A DNA stretch of 64,000 bases from Undibacterium umbellatum (lineage in GTDB: Bacteria; Pseudomonadota; Gammaproteobacteria; Burkholderiales; Burkholderiaceae_D). Within the stretch, counting starts at the first letter, position 1, and each line of letters begins with the position of its first letter. A model generated the notes under the pieces. That model was not told the origin of the DNA and ran no database searches. It saw only the letters and a list, made by a program, of their open reading frames with translations. The position numbers and the translations under genes are program-made. This document shows, piece by piece, positions 36,117 through 45,619 of this stretch. The stretch lies in contig NZ_JACOFX010000016.1 in assembly GCF_014284125.1 (NCBI RefSeq), positions 99,154 to 163,153 of the forward strand, read 5' to 3'.

Positions 36117-36785
36117 TTACCAGCCGTGTTCTGTGCCGGTATATTGCAAATACTTGCCATTGTCGGCTGGCTTCAGTGCGGCCAGAGTCTGGCGTATGCC
36201 TGCCACACTGACATCGACAGTGATTTCTGCGGAATCACCACCCATATCGGTTTTTACCCAGCCCGGGTCCATGGCAACACAGATGGCCTTGTCGGTACTC
36301 AGCGACACGTCTTTCAATACTGAATTCAATGCCGTTTTGCTGGCACGGTATAACCAGCCAGCAGGATTACTGCGCTCACTTATCGATGCCATGCTGGATG
36401 AAATTACCGCCAGCCTGCCATGGGCGTTTTCTACCAGCGGCAACACGATAGGCAAGATCCGCATGGCCGACAAGACATTGGTATGCATGACAGCGTCAAA
36501 ATGTTGCAGGTCTGGTGCTGTCAGGCCCTCGGTTCTTGGGCCGAAAACACCGGCATTCAGGATAGCCACATCGATTTTTTCACCATCAAGACGCTCACCC
36601 AGCCCGGCGCAATCACTGAGCTTAGTCACGTCCAACTGCAGCGGCTCGCAATCTACTGACTTCAAGCTAGCCAAATCTTCTTCCTTGCGCGCAGTGGCGA
36701 TGACACGCCAGCCTGCAGCCTTGTATTGCATGGCCAGTTCGCGGCCTATACCGCGTGATGCACCGATGATTAAAGCGACTGGCAT
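36117..36785 (-). CDS. Short-chain dehydrogenase/reductase
   Basis: A 222-residue SDR with cofactor motif IIGASRGIGREL, NAG (VAILNAGVFGP), catalytic Ser in VISSSMASIS, and YRASKTAL with the Tyr-x-x-x-Lys pair. The Arg-Lys-rich cofactor loop (ATARKEEDL) suggests NADP(H). The ATG at 36785 sits on the first beta strand; an upstream nine-codon extension is less likely. It lies between the thiolase and acyl-CoA dehydrogenase genes and is probably co-transcribed. Confidence 0.9.
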   Translation of the reverse strand: MPVALIIGASRGIGRELAMQYKAAGWRVIATARKEEDLASLKSVDCEPLQLDVTKLSDCAGLGERLDGEKIDVAILNAGVFGPRTEGLTAPDLQHFDAVMHTNVLSAMRILPIVLPLVENAHGRLAVISSSMASISERSNPAGWLYRASKTALNSVLKDVSLSTDKAICVAMDPGWVKTDMGGDSAEITVDVSVAGIRQTLAALKPADNGKYLQYTGTEHGW

Positions 36786-36851
36786 ATTTTCCCAATGTGC
36801 GAAAATTTTCAAATCCCCTCCCCCGTGAAGGGAAGGGACTTACGGTAAGAT

Positions 36852-38033
36852 TTAAACCATTTCAATGGCGAGTGCAGTGCCTTCACCACCACCAATACAC
36901 AAAGAAGCCACGCCACGTTTCTTGCCCTGCTTCTTCAAGGCACCCATCAGCGTAATGATGATACGCGCACCAGATGCCCCGATAGGATGACCCAAAGCAC
37001 AAGCACCGCCATGCACATTGATTTTGTCGTGCGGGATACCCAGTTCTTTCATCGCTGCCATAGGCACGGTCGCGAAGGCTTCATTGATTTCAAACAGATC
37101 AACATCATCCGTTGTCCAGCCCAGTTTTTTGTACAGCTTCTGGATGGCACCTACCGGTGCAGTCGTGAACCAGCCTGGCTCCTGTGCATTACTGGCATGG
37201 CCGAGGATTTTTGCGATGGGAGTCAGGCCCAGTTCTTTGGCCTTGGATTCGCGCATCAAGACCAGTGCAGCTGCACCATCATTGATGGAAGAAGAAGAAG
37301 CAGCGGTAATCGTGCCATCCTTTTTGAAGGCCGGTTTTAAAGCAGGGATTTTATCGAGTTTGGCTTTCAGCGGGCCTTCGTCCTTGTCGATAACAACATC
37401 GCCACCACGGCCAGAGACCGTCACTGGGGCGATTTCCCATGCGAAAGAACCATCGGCAGTTGCGGCTTGTGCGCGCTTGACGGAGGCAATCGCAAAGGCG
37501 TCCTGCTCTTCGCGGCTGAAGTTGTATTTTGCCGAACAGTCTTCGGCAAAAGTACCCATGGAACGGCCCTTGTCATAGGCATCTTCGAGACCATCGAGCA
37601 TCATGTGGTCATACATCATGCCGTGGCCGATGCGGTAGCCACCACGTGCCTTGGGGATCAGGTAAGGGGCATTGGTCATGGATTCCATACCACCGGAAAC
37701 GATGACTTCATTGCTGCCTGCATTGATGGAATCAAAGGCCATCATGGTGGCTTTCATGGCTGAACCGCACATCTTGGACAGGGTCACGGCACCGGTGGAT
37801 ACTGGCAAACCCGCAGCCAGCAAAGCCTGGCGTGCCGGGGCCTGGCCCTGACCTGCCATCAGGCAGTTACCGAACAAGACTTCTTCTACCAGTTCTGGTT
37901 TTACACCTGCGCGTTCAACGGCGGCCTTAATGGCAACTGCACCGAGCTGACTGGCTGTCAGGGAAGAAAAATCGCCCTGGAAAGCACCCATGGGGGTACG
38001 GGCAGCACCAACGATTACGATAGGATCATTCAT
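36852..38033 (-). CDS. Acetyl-CoA acetyltransferase (thiolase)
   Basis: A 393-residue thiolase. The nucleophile Cys89 is in LSKMCGSAMK, with SGGMESMTNAPYL, NEAFA, GGACALGHPIGASGAR and the second catalytic Cys in ASLCIGGGEGTA. It would condense or cleave acetoacetyl-CoA, linking acetoacetate from leucine breakdown to acetyl-CoA. GGAG lies six bases before the ATG at 38033; the slightly longer open frame starts at a TTG that overlaps this ribosome site. Confidence 0.95.
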   Translation of the reverse strand: MNDPIVIVGAARTPMGAFQGDFSSLTASQLGAVAIKAAVERAGVKPELVEEVLFGNCLMAGQGQAPARQALLAAGLPVSTGAVTLSKMCGSAMKATMMAFDSINAGSNEVIVSGGMESMTNAPYLIPKARGGYRIGHGMMYDHMMLDGLEDAYDKGRSMGTFAEDCSAKYNFSREEQDAFAIASVKRAQAATADGSFAWEIAPVTVSGRGGDVVIDKDEGPLKAKLDKIPALKPAFKKDGTITAASSSSINDGAAALVLMRESKAKELGLTPIAKILGHASNAQEPGWFTTAPVGAIQKLYKKLGWTTDDVDLFEINEAFATVPMAAMKELGIPHDKINVHGGACALGHPIGASGARIIITLMGALKKQGKKRGVASLCIGGGEGTALAIEMV

Positions 38034-38084
38034 CTTACTCTCCAATTAATATAGGCAACAAAGCTGCCTGGCTAATGACGGGAG

Positions 38085-38102
38085 GCATGTCAACAGACAT
38101 GC
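38085..38102. repeat. Intergenic hairpin between aceK and thiolase genes
   Basis: A perfect seven-base stem GCATGTC / GACATGC with loop AACA lies between the end of aceK and the start of the thiolase gene. No T run follows on either strand, so it may be an mRNA-stability or processing element and not a terminator. Confidence 0.55.
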
Positions 38103-38108
38103 ACAGCC

Positions 38109-39890
38109 TTAAGTTGTTGTACTGGTCTGATTACAAAAGCGGATTTCCTGCGGATACGGAAACACATCATCCACCTTGCCATCGACTATGCGCTTCTTGC
38201 GGGCTTGCCAGTATTCGGCGGTCAGCAAGTCAGCGTGATGCTTCATAAAATATTCTTTGACGTTTTTATTCCCCAGCAAGAAAGTGCCAAACTGCTCGGG
38301 GAAGACATCATTTTTGGCAATCGGATACCAGGGCTCGGCAGACATCTCGTCTTCTTCATTGCGCGGCAAAGGTATCTTGCGGAAATTGCAGTCGGTGATG
38401 TATTCGATTTCATCATAATCATAAAAGACGACGCGGCCATGACGGGTGACACCAAAGTTTTTATACAGCATGTCACCGGGAAAAATATTCGCTGCCACCA
38501 GGTCCTTGATGGCACTGCCATATTCTTTCAGACCATGCTCCATCGCAGCCATATCACCACGCTGTTCGGCCTCGGTCAGCCAGATATTCAGCGGCGTCAT
38601 GCGGCGTTCTATGTACAGATGCTTGATGACGACTTCATCATCATTCACTTCCAATAATGAAGGCGCATATTGTTTGATCTCGGCCAGCAATTCTTCAGAA
38701 AAACGTGAGCGCGGGAATGCCACATCCGAGTATTCCAGCGTATCAGCCATGCGGCCTACACGGTCATGGTTTTTTACCAGCAGGTATTTTTCCTTGATCA
38801 GGGCCTTGGTGGTTTCCTTGGGTGGAGGAAAGCTGTCCTTGATGAGTTTGAACACATATGGGAAAGACGGCAGCGCGAATACCAGCATCACCAGACCCCG
38901 TATGCCGGGTGCGGCTTCTATGCGATCGGATGAGTATTTGAGGTGATGCAGAAAGTCGCGATAAAACAAATTCTTGCCATGCTTTTGCAGGCCTATCATG
39001 GTGTAGATTTCACTGCGCGGCTTCTTGGGCAAGATGCTGCGTATGAATTGCACATAGGCCGATGGCACTTCCATGTCGACCATGAAATAAGCACGGGTAA
39101 AAGAAAACAATACCGTAATCAGCATGGTGTCAAAGATCACGGTATCAAGCACCAGCTCACCCTTGCGCTTGTGCATGACGGGTATAACAAAAGGATATTC
39201 CTTGTTGCCATTGATACCCTTGCCTATGATGTAGGCTGACTTGTTGCGATAGAACAGGCTGGCCAATACTTGTATCTGGTGATTCGGCTCCAGCTTGGCG
39301 GGACCAAAATTTTCGCGCAGGCGCGCTTCGACCAGGGCCACATCGCGGTCCAGGTCTTCAAACTTGGCATTCAACTGGAAGTTGGTGACGATGCGCTTGA
39401 TGGTGAAGCTCAGGCCATCGGTTGCCGGGTAGTAGACTCGATAACTCGGTGGCGTATCTTCACTTTCCAGATACTCGGTCGAGGTTGCCGGGCGCACAAA
39501 AATGAAATCATTGTGGTAATAATTCCTGTGCAAAAGCTTGGTGCAGACGGTATTGAAAAAAGTCTCGGCGAGCTCTGGGCGCAGATGATCGATCAGCATG
39601 CCCATGTAATGCAGTTTGACTTCGCGCCAGACCTCATCACTGAGATCTTCTTCTGCATATTCGTCTTCCAGCGCCTGTACACATTCTCGCACGCGGGTGT
39701 CGTAATAGCCTATGCGGTCGCGTGCAGCAATTTGTGCCGCCTTCCAGTCGCCTGTTTCAAATTGCTGCTTTGCCCTTTGACTGCTGGCTCTGAACAAGCG
39801 GTAATGCTTGTCAAAGCCATCGAGTATCGACCTGGCGATATCAAAGGCGATTTGCGAAGACAACAATTTGGGGAAATGGGTGTGGGGCAT
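38109..39890 (-). CDS. aceK: Isocitrate dehydrogenase kinase/phosphatase
   Basis: A 593-residue bifunctional enzyme that phosphorylates and dephosphorylates isocitrate dehydrogenase, directing carbon to the glyoxylate shunt. The ATP-binding region is [22 protein letters not shown], and the kinase core holds [30 protein letters not shown], a family signature. In enterobacteria aceK follows aceBA. Here, as in other Burkholderiales, it lies inside the acyl-CoA/leucine catabolic cluster that produces acetyl-CoA. Confidence 0.96.
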   Translation of the reverse strand: MPHTHFPKLLSSQIAFDIARSILDGFDKHYRLFRASSQRAKQQFETGDWKAAQIAARDRIGYYDTRVRECVQALEDEYAEEDLSDEVWREVKLHYMGMLIDHLRPELAETFFNTVCTKLLHRNYYHNDFIFVRPATSTEYLESEDTPPSYRVYYPATDGLSFTIKRIVTNFQLNAKFEDLDRDVALVEARLRENFGPAKLEPNHQIQVLASLFYRNKSAYIIGKGINGNKEYPFVIPVMHKRKGELVLDTVIFDTMLITVLFSFTRAYFMVDMEVPSAYVQFIRSILPKKPRSEIYTMIGLQKHGKNLFYRDFLHHLKYSSDRIEAAPGIRGLVMLVFALPSFPYVFKLIKDSFPPPKETTKALIKEKYLLVKNHDRVGRMADTLEYSDVAFPRSRFSEELLAEIKQYAPSLLEVNDDEVVIKHLYIERRMTPLNIWLTEAEQRGDMAAMEHGLKEYGSAIKDLVAANIFPGDMLYKNFGVTRHGRVVFYDYDEIEYITDCNFRKIPLPRNEEDEMSAEPWYPIAKNDVFPEQFGTFLLGNKNVKEYFMKHHADLLTAEYWQARKKRIVDGKVDDVFPYPQEIRFCNQTSTTT

Positions 39891-39897
39891 AGTAGGC

Positions 39898-40827
39898 TCA
39901 GGTCAACTGGAACTGGTTTTTCCAAGCCTGTAGTTTACCTAAATCCACGGCAATGCCACCACAAACCACAATCAGTGGTTTTTTGAACTCAGCCAATACA
40001 GGCAAGTTCTGGTAGGCAACTGCCAGTGCCGCGCCGCAAGCGGGCTCTACCAGGGCCAGCATGTCGTCGGCAAAAGCCAGACAAGCCTGCACAGCCTGGG
40101 CATCGCTGACGGTCACGGTATGGATAGTACGTTTGCGTGTCCAGTCAAATGCCTGTTGTGCAACACGTCTTGCCCCCAGGGTACTGGCAATAGAGGTAAT
40201 CGCTGGCAAAGTCACCAGTTCGCCTGCCTGAACGGCTGCATGCAGTGAAGCCGCGCCTTCGGTTTCTGCGGCAATGATGGGAATGTGGCCGAGGCCATTG
40301 CGTTCCAGCCCCAGGGCTATGCCACTCAACAAGCCACCACCACCAACCGAGCAGATGATGGCATCAAAATCGAGTTTGCCTGCCACTTCATCTATTACTG
40401 TGGCATTGCCATCCCAGATATCGGCATGATCAAACGGCGGGATATACACGGCACCCGGTTGTTCGCACAGGCGCAAGGCCTCCTGATTGGCTTCATCCCA
40501 GACGCTGCCAGCGACGATGACGGTAGCACCGATTGCGCGAATTGCCGCACGCACACTTTCATGCGTGGTTTCCGGCACGACGATGGTGGTTTGCAAACCC
40601 AGGGCAACACCAGCAACGGCGGCAGCAAAACCGGCATTGCCGCCAGAAGGGCAGACAAAGTGCTTAGCGCCCTGCTCCGCCGCACGCTGGCACATCAGGC
40701 CTATGCCACGCAACTTGAAAGAGCCGGAAGGCTGGTTGTTTTCCATCTTCAGCCAGACCTGTTTATCCAGGCTGGCTGAAAGAGCGCGGTGTTCCAGCAG
40801 CGGTGTAGGGATATGCAAATGTGTCAT
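39898..40827 (-). CDS. PLP-dependent serine/threonine dehydratase-like protein
   Basis: A 309-residue fold-type II PLP enzyme. The PLP Lys is in [12 protein letters not shown], the phosphate-binding loop is [11 protein letters not shown], and [10 protein letters not shown] matches the substrate loop. The single-domain length without an ACT domain resembles L-serine dehydratase of the SDS/TdcB type. A TTG two codons upstream extends the frame; the ATG at 40827 is chosen. It lies seven bases before aceK. Confidence 0.9.
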   Translation of the reverse strand: MTHLHIPTPLLEHRALSASLDKQVWLKMENNQPSGSFKLRGIGLMCQRAAEQGAKHFVCPSGGNAGFAAAVAGVALGLQTTIVVPETTHESVRAAIRAIGATVIVAGSVWDEANQEALRLCEQPGAVYIPPFDHADIWDGNATVIDEVAGKLDFDAIICSVGGGGLLSGIALGLERNGLGHIPIIAAETEGAASLHAAVQAGELVTLPAITSIASTLGARRVAQQAFDWTRKRTIHTVTVSDAQAVQACLAFADDMLALVEPACGAALAVAYQNLPVLAEFKKPLIVVCGGIAVDLGKLQAWKNQFQLT

Positions 40828-40876
40828 GGTCAAATAGACTCAGTTTACAACAATCAGCTTGTTCGGCTTATTTAGC

Positions 40877-42061
40877 TTATTTGGTTTCTGCAAACAATTC
40901 ACGGCCTATCAACATACGGCGTATCTCGCTGGTGCCCGCGCCAATTTCATACAACTTGGCATCGCGCCATAAGCGACCTACCGGGTATTCGTTGATATAG
41001 CCATTGCCACCCAGGGTCTGGATGGCTTCGCCTGCCATCCAGGTGGCTTTTTCTGCGGAATACAGAATCGCTCCCGCCGCATCCTTGCGCAGGGCTCGCA
41101 CTGCTTCTGGCGTAGTGGCACGGTCGCAAGCCTGGCCGACAGCATAAACATAGGCCTTGCAAGCCATCATGGTGGAATACATATCCGCCAGCTTGCCTTG
41201 CATGAGCTGGAATTCTCCAATAGGCTGGCCGAATTGCTTGCGGTCATGCACATAAGGAACTACTGCGTCCATACAGGCTTGCATAATGCCCAGAGGGCCG
41301 CCGGACAGGACGGTACGTTCAAAATCCAGACCAGACATCAACACATTGACGCCCTTGCCCAAGCCACCGAGCACGTTTTCTGCCGGAACTTCACAATCCT
41401 CGAACACCAGCTCGCCTGTATGGGAGCCGCGCATGCCGAGTTTGTCGAGCTTTTGCGCAATGCTGAAGCCTTTAAAGCCTTTTTCGATCAGGAAGGCCGT
41501 CATGCCGCGTGGGCCAGCTTCCAGGTCGTTCTTGGCATACACGACCAGCGTATCCGCATCAGGGCCATTGGTAATCCACATCTTGGTGCCGTTCAGTACC
41601 CAGCGGTCACCCTTCCAGTCGGCGCGCAGCTTCATGCTGACGACGTCGGAACCTGCATTTGGCTCGGACATGGCGAGCGCGCCTATGTGTTCACCGCTAA
41701 TCAGTTTTGGCAGGTATTTGGCTTTTTGCTCTTCTGTACCATTGCGCTTGATCTGGTTCACGCACAGATTGGAGTGGGCACCATACGACAGGCCGACAGA
41801 GGCAGAAGCGCGGGAAATTTCTTCCATGGCAATGATATGGGCCAGGTAGCCCATGTTTGCGCCTCCGTATTCTTCACTGACTGTCACACCCAGGATGCCC
41901 AGGTCACCCATCTTGCGCCACAAATCCATGGGAAACTGGTCGCTACGGTCTATCTCGGCGGCACGCGGGGCGATTTCTGCCTGGGCAAATTGCTGCACGG
42001 CTTCGCGCAAAGCGGCGATGTCTTCGCCGTGATCAAAAGTCAAACCTGGTAAATGGAGCAT
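40877..42061 (-). CDS. liuA: Isovaleryl-CoA dehydrogenase
   Basis: A 394-residue acyl-CoA dehydrogenase for isovaleryl-CoA, the first committed step of the leucine branch. The catalytic Glu is in the helix segment [14 protein letters not shown], as in isovaleryl-CoA dehydrogenases, while the position used by other family members is Gly/Ala here ([10 protein letters not shown]). Other motifs are [15 protein letters not shown] and [15 protein letters not shown]. It is downstream of the thioesterase and liuR genes. Confidence 0.95.
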   Translation of the reverse strand: MLHLPGLTFDHGEDIAALREAVQQFAQAEIAPRAAEIDRSDQFPMDLWRKMGDLGILGVTVSEEYGGANMGYLAHIIAMEEISRASASVGLSYGAHSNLCVNQIKRNGTEEQKAKYLPKLISGEHIGALAMSEPNAGSDVVSMKLRADWKGDRWVLNGTKMWITNGPDADTLVVYAKNDLEAGPRGMTAFLIEKGFKGFSIAQKLDKLGMRGSHTGELVFEDCEVPAENVLGGLGKGVNVLMSGLDFERTVLSGGPLGIMQACMDAVVPYVHDRKQFGQPIGEFQLMQGKLADMYSTMMACKAYVYAVGQACDRATTPEAVRALRKDAAGAILYSAEKATWMAGEAIQTLGGNGYINEYPVGRLWRDAKLYEIGAGTSEIRRMLIGRELFAETK

Positions 42062-42146
42062 GTCGTCCTCACACTTTTATAAAATTAAAATTTGCTGGCT
42101 TATGTTGACTTATGATCAAGCATGCCAGCCTTGTTAAGCCTATAGC

Positions 42147-42605
42147 CTACATCCTGGATTCTGCCTTGGGTATCACAAACAAAGTCTGTTGCATGATGGC
42201 ACAGAGTTTTTCCTGGCCTTGGTGCACGACAAAGACTTCTGCGCTGGATACCACCAGGGTTTTACCTGCCTTTAATACCTTGCCACGGGCGATCAAGGTA
42301 TCACCCTTGCCGGGTGCAACGATATTGATCTTGTATTCTGCAGTTAAGCACTCACTCACCGGCATCAATTGGGTATTCGCGGCATAGCCACCTGCTGCAT
42401 CGGCTATCGTACCAATCACACCGCCATGGAAATAGCCATGCTGCTGGCTGACTACATCACTGAAAGGCAGGCTGATTTCACATGCACCGGGAGTGATGCT
42501 GGTCAGACGGGCATTCCAGGCCATCAAAGCACCCTGGGCATTAAAGCTTTCCAGCAAGCTCAGGGCCAGTTTGTGATCCAGTGACTGTGTTGCCTGATTA
42601 TTCAT
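42147..42605 (-). CDS. PaaI-family hotdog thioesterase
   Basis: A 152-residue hotdog-fold acyl-CoA thioesterase. Family features are QQHGYFHGGVIGTIADAAGGYAA (catalytic loop and helix) and TAEYKINIVAPGKGDTLIARG. It starts right beside a 26-base palindrome (42656-42681), so it is probably the first structural gene controlled by LiuR from that site. It may release trapped isovaleryl- or methylcrotonyl-CoA; this is inference. Confidence 0.9.
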   Translation of the reverse strand: MNNQATQSLDHKLALSLLESFNAQGALMAWNARLTSITPGACEISLPFSDVVSQQHGYFHGGVIGTIADAAGGYAANTQLMPVSECLTAEYKINIVAPGKGDTLIARGKVLKAGKTLVVSSAEVFVVHQGQEKLCAIMQQTLFVIPKAESRM

Positions 42606-42655
42606 GAAGCCCCCATTACTACGGAAAAACCATCTCAGACAAAAATAATACGTCT

Positions 42656-42681
42656 AATTGACGTTTACGTAAACGTCAATT
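42656..42681. promoter_or_regulatory. Probable LiuR operator, 26-base perfect palindrome
   Basis: The interval is a perfect inverted repeat with half AATTGACGTTTAC. It contains two overlapping 16-base versions of a LiuR-like site (42658-42673 and 42664-42679, with TTGACGTT or TTTACGTA ends). It lies 51 bases upstream of the thioesterase ATG and 76 bases downstream of the liuR stop. Confidence 0.8.
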
Positions 42682-42757
42682 CATTGATTTGCTACTTTTC
42701 ACCTACCGACTTATCAGCAAATTTGTCGTATTTGCAATATGTATTATCGAAAATATC

Positions 42758-43153
42758 TTATTTTTCTGCATGGTCCAGTTGCCCCAGCAAACTACGGCTC
42801 TTTTCTTCATGCGCGCTAATTTCGGCCAGCATGATTTCTATATCTTCGCGCTGTTGTTCCAGCGCTGCCCTGTGTCTGGCCAGCACCACCAGGAAACTCT
42901 GCAACTGTACTTCGGTATCCTTGGGAGAACGGTACATATCGACCAGGCTCTTGATATCTGACAGACTCAGGCCCAGGCGTTTGCCACGCAGGGTCAGCTT
43001 CAGGTGAGTGCGTTCCCGCGTCGTGTAGACACGGTTGCGGCCGCCGGGACCTTCACGCGTAGGGCTCAGCAAACCCTGGTCTTCATAGAATCGTATTGCC
43101 CTTGGGGTAATATCAAATTCGCGGGCAAGTTCGGTAATGGTATAGGTGGCCAT
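42758..43153 (-). CDS. liuR: MerR-family regulator, LiuR-like
   Basis: A 131-residue MerR-type regulator. The N-terminal winged helix reads YTITELAREFDITPRAIRFYEDQGLLSPTREG, and GGRNRVYTTRERTHLKL gives the wing. A coiled-coil follows (LSLSDIKSLVDMYRSPKDTE) without the metal-binding Cys of heavy-metal sensors. This matches LiuR, the repressor of branched-chain amino acid catabolism in proteobacteria. The ATG at 43153 is chosen by family alignment. LiuR-like palindromes lie on both sides of the gene. Confidence 0.9.
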   Translation of the reverse strand: MATYTITELAREFDITPRAIRFYEDQGLLSPTREGPGGRNRVYTTRERTHLKLTLRGKRLGLSLSDIKSLVDMYRSPKDTEVQLQSFLVVLARHRAALEQQREDIEIMLAEISAHEEKSRSLLGQLDHAEK

Positions 43154-43213
43154 GGTCAATCTGGTGATAAAACACAGAAACAGTTTTCTGATTACAATCT
43201 GCACTTGATGCAG

Positions 43214-43229
43214 TTGACGTTAACGTCAA
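43214..43229. promoter_or_regulatory. Probable LiuR operator, 16-base perfect palindrome
   Basis: TTGACGTTAACGTCAA, a perfect palindrome with the same half-site as the downstream operator, lies 60 bases upstream of the liuR start. It fits autoregulation of liuR and could also act on the divergent MBL gene. Confidence 0.8.
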
Positions 43230-43303
43230 ATAGTTTTAAATCGCATTGTAGGCTATTCCAGCGCTTCTGGAGTCATCCATAATGAGAAAACAGGTAGCAG
43301 ATA

Positions 43304-43581
43304 GGGGGTGTTGACATATCTTTTAGTCAAGCGAATGGGTGAGAAACCTTGTCTGGCTAGGCGTGCGGAGCGCTGCTTGGCGAGCCAAGTGAGCGACGCA
43401 CAACAACGCCAGGCGAGGTTTCTGGCCCATTCCCTCCGGGTTCACCCCATGTCGAGGGCTGGACTGCAGGGTTTGCAAGATTCTGCGTCTTGTCAGGGGC
43501 ACCAGCCCTGACTGCACCACACGCCTTGCCAGCCCTCGATATGGGGTGAACGCTTTGTCTAAAAGATATGTCAACACCCCC
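43304..43581. mobile_element. MITE-like inverted-repeat element (278 bases)
   Basis: The element has near-perfect terminal inverted repeats of about 30 bases (left GGGGGTGTTGACATATCTTT..., right complement with two small differences). Inside are two more inverted-repeat pairs: 43334-43358 with 43410-43435 (imperfect, GAATGGG...GAAACCT) and 43441-43462 with 43530-43551 (22 bases, one mismatch, TTCACCCCAT...GAGGGCTGG). A central TTGGC/GCCAA hairpin is also present. No transposase gene and no clear target duplication were seen. Overlapping short open frames on both strands follow from the symmetry and are not genes. Confidence 0.65.
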
Positions 43582-43610
43582 TCGCCTCCACAATAACAAC
43601 AGAGACAGCC

Positions 43611-44684
43611 ATGAACTTACTAGAACAACAACTTCACTATCCTTTCGGCGAAACCTTGCCCGACAGCGGCAAGACAATGGAAATCGCCCCGGGCGTGCTG
43701 TGGATACGCATGGGCCTGCCCTTTGCCCTCAACCATATCAATCTGTGGCTGCTGGAAGACGAAATAGAAACCAGCCAGGGCAAGGTGCGTGGCTGGACGG
43801 TTGTCGATTGCGGCATAGCCAGCGATGCCACCCGTGATGCATGGGAGATTTTGTTCGGCGACCTTAACAACCATTTGCGTGGTTTGCCCATCATCCGCGT
43901 TCTTGCCACCCACTGCCACCCCGACCATATAGGCCTGGCTGACTGGCTGTGCAGCCGCTGGAATGTACAACTGTGGATGACGGCAGGCGAATATGCCTTT
44001 GCCCGCATGATGTCGGCCAGCCTGCCGGGTGCTGACGGCACGGCCATGTTCCCGCATTTTCGCAAGCATGGCCTGGTCGATAGCGGCATGCAGGAACAGA
44101 TACAGGAAAGAAAAACACACTACACCAGGCTGGTGCCGACTGTACCAACTGCCTACCACCGCATGCAAGAAGGGCTGGATGTCATCATCAACCAACGTCA
44201 CTGGCAAGTCATCACCGGTTTTGGCCATTCACCTGAGCATGCGTCCCTGTATTGCGCAGAGCTGAATATCCTGATCTCTGGCGATATGCTGTTACCGCGC
44301 ATTTCTACCAATGTCTCGGTATTTGCGATAGAGCCGGAAGCCAATCCTGTACAGCAGTATATGGATTCATTGCAAAAATACCTGCCACTGCCAGAAGATG
44401 TGCTGATCCTGCCCTCACATGGCAAACCCTTCAAGGGCTTGCATACTCGTGTGCAGCAATTGCAAGACCATCATACCGAACGGCTGGAAGAAGTAAAGAC
44501 AGCCTGTGCCACGCTGCAGTCCGCGATGGATATCGTCCCCATCATGTTCCGCCGCCCGCTGGATTCTCATCAACTGACTTTCGCCATAGGCGAAGCGCTG
44601 GCCCACTTGCACAAGCTCTGGTATGACGGTGTCTTGCGCAGGGAAATGGGTGAGGATGGTGTGCTGCGTTTTGTAGTGAAATAA
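43611..44684 (+). CDS. MBL-fold metallohydrolase
   Basis: A 357-residue metallo-beta-lactamase-fold enzyme. The metal motif is THCHPDHIGLADW, with later ligands in GFGHSPEH and ISGDMLLP and a final His in LPSHGKPFKGLH. The C-terminal ~80-residue helical domain (FRRPLDSHQLTFAIGEALAHLHKL) matches the LACTB2-like group. The gene is divergent from liuR; proteins of this kind beside acyl-CoA catabolic genes are often thioesterases, but the substrate here is unknown. Its leader begins 30 bases after the MITE-like element. Confidence 0.9.
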   Translation: MNLLEQQLHYPFGETLPDSGKTMEIAPGVLWIRMGLPFALNHINLWLLEDEIETSQGKVRGWTVVDCGIASDATRDAWEILFGDLNNHLRGLPIIRVLATHCHPDHIGLADWLCSRWNVQLWMTAGEYAFARMMSASLPGADGTAMFPHFRKHGLVDSGMQEQIQERKTHYTRLVPTVPTAYHRMQEGLDVIINQRHWQVITGFGHSPEHASLYCAELNILISGDMLLPRISTNVSVFAIEPEANPVQQYMDSLQKYLPLPEDVLILPSHGKPFKGLHTRVQQLQDHHTERLEEVKTACATLQSAMDIVPIMFRRPLDSHQLTFAIGEALAHLHKLWYDGVLRREMGEDGVLRFVVK

Positions 44685-44710
44685 GCGTTAAATAAGTCTG
44701 AAAAAATATG

Positions 44711-44740
44711 GCCCCGTGTTGCAGCGGGGCAGTATTTTTT
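44711..44740. terminator. Bidirectional terminator
   Basis: GCCCCG (44711-44716) pairs with CGGGGC (44725-44730), followed by AGTATTTTTT on the plus strand and by ATATTTTTTC on the minus strand. It serves the convergent MBL and DUF4440 genes. Confidence 0.85.
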
Positions 44741-45212
44741 ATTCCTGCGGTATTTTACTGATCTGCACACTGACTATCTGCCATTTGCCATCACGCTGCA
44801 CATAGATATCGATATAGCGGTAATGAGAGGTAAAGGGCTTACCGTCATAGCGCCCCGTCATTCTGGTGCGACCACTGACTAGGGCCACATTGCCATACAG
44901 GCGCACTTCAAAATCCTCTACCGTGTAGGGATCAATTTCCAGCTTGGCCGACATCAGTCCATTCACGAAACTGGTCTTGGTTTCGATATCACCGCTAGCA
45001 TCTATCTGGCGGAAATCTTCCGCCATATTGGCTTCGATCGCGGCCTGGTCCTTGCGGACAATGGCCTTGTCCCAATCGTCAGCCAACTTTGTCAATTGCG
45101 CCACCAGTGCATCACGCTTTGCGTCAGTGGCGCCAGTTGCATGTGCAGGCATGAAACCCAGGCTGAAAATGGCCAGCAATAAACCAGCCGTACCCAAGTG
45201 TTTTTTCAACAT
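44739..45212 (-). CDS. Secreted DUF4440 / NTF2-like protein
   Basis: A 157-residue protein with a Sec signal peptide (LGTAGLLLAIFSLGFMPAHATG) and an NTF2-like DUF4440 domain: LADDWDKAIVRKDQAAIEANMAEDFRQID, then RMTGRYDGKPFTSHYRYIDIYVQRDGKWQIVSVQISKI. Such domains bind small ligands or act as isomerase-like proteins in the periplasm. The start was moved to the ATG at 45212 on signal-peptide grounds. It is 10 bases downstream of the GFA-family gene. Confidence 0.85.
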   Translation of the reverse strand: MLKKHLGTAGLLLAIFSLGFMPAHATGATDAKRDALVAQLTKLADDWDKAIVRKDQAAIEANMAEDFRQIDASGDIETKTSFVNGLMSAKLEIDPYTVEDFEVRLYGNVALVSGRTRMTGRYDGKPFTSHYRYIDIYVQRDGKWQIVSVQISKIPQE

Positions 45213-45222
45213 CCTTATCCCT

Positions 45223-45573
45223 TTACAAAGCACGGCCATCATAGTGATGCACAGGTATGGCCGCCAGATCTATATCTTCAAGGCAGCGCAGATTGATGGC
45301 AGCCACCTTGTTGCCTTTTGGGTCTACGCCTTCTGCATAGGGATGCATGCCGCAAGTAGGGCAAAATTTATGCTGAATCACGTGCTTATTGAAGATGTAG
45401 GTACTGGCAGCATCTTCTGCAGTCAGCAAGTGCAAATTAGTGAATGGCACAAACCACAGCAGCGAACCCTTGCGCTGGCAAATGGAACAATTACAAGAGA
45501 GTCCGCTGTCTATCTCGCCCTCTACTTCAAATGCGATTTTGCCGCAATGGCAGCTGCCTTTATGCATGAACAT
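45223..45573 (-). CDS. GFA-family (glutathione-dependent formaldehyde-activating-like) protein
   Basis: A 116-residue zinc-binding protein of the Gfa/CENP-V family. Cysteines lie in GSCHCGKIAFEV, SCNCSICQRKG and KFCPTCGMHPY, giving the two zinc sites. Some relatives handle glutathione-formaldehyde adducts; others have no known reaction. GGGAG lies close before the ATG at 45573. It shares a transcript with the DUF4440 gene. Confidence 0.9.
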   Translation of the reverse strand: MFMHKGSCHCGKIAFEVEGEIDSGLSCNCSICQRKGSLLWFVPFTNLHLLTAEDAASTYIFNKHVIQHKFCPTCGMHPYAEGVDPKGNKVAAINLRCLEDIDLAAIPVHHYDGRAL

Positions 45574-45619
45574 TTACTCCCGAATTGGTTGATGAATGCT
45601 TGATGAATTTGCCCTAAGC

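Noticed and set aside
36133..36828. Plus-strand open frame of 231 codons opposite the SDR gene
   Set aside because: It mirrors the minus-strand SDR, which has full cofactor and catalytic motifs; the plus-strand product shows none.
43308..43577. Short open frames on both strands inside the MITE-like element
   Set aside because: They arise from the symmetric inverted repeats, share a similar start because of the terminal repeats, and show no protein features.
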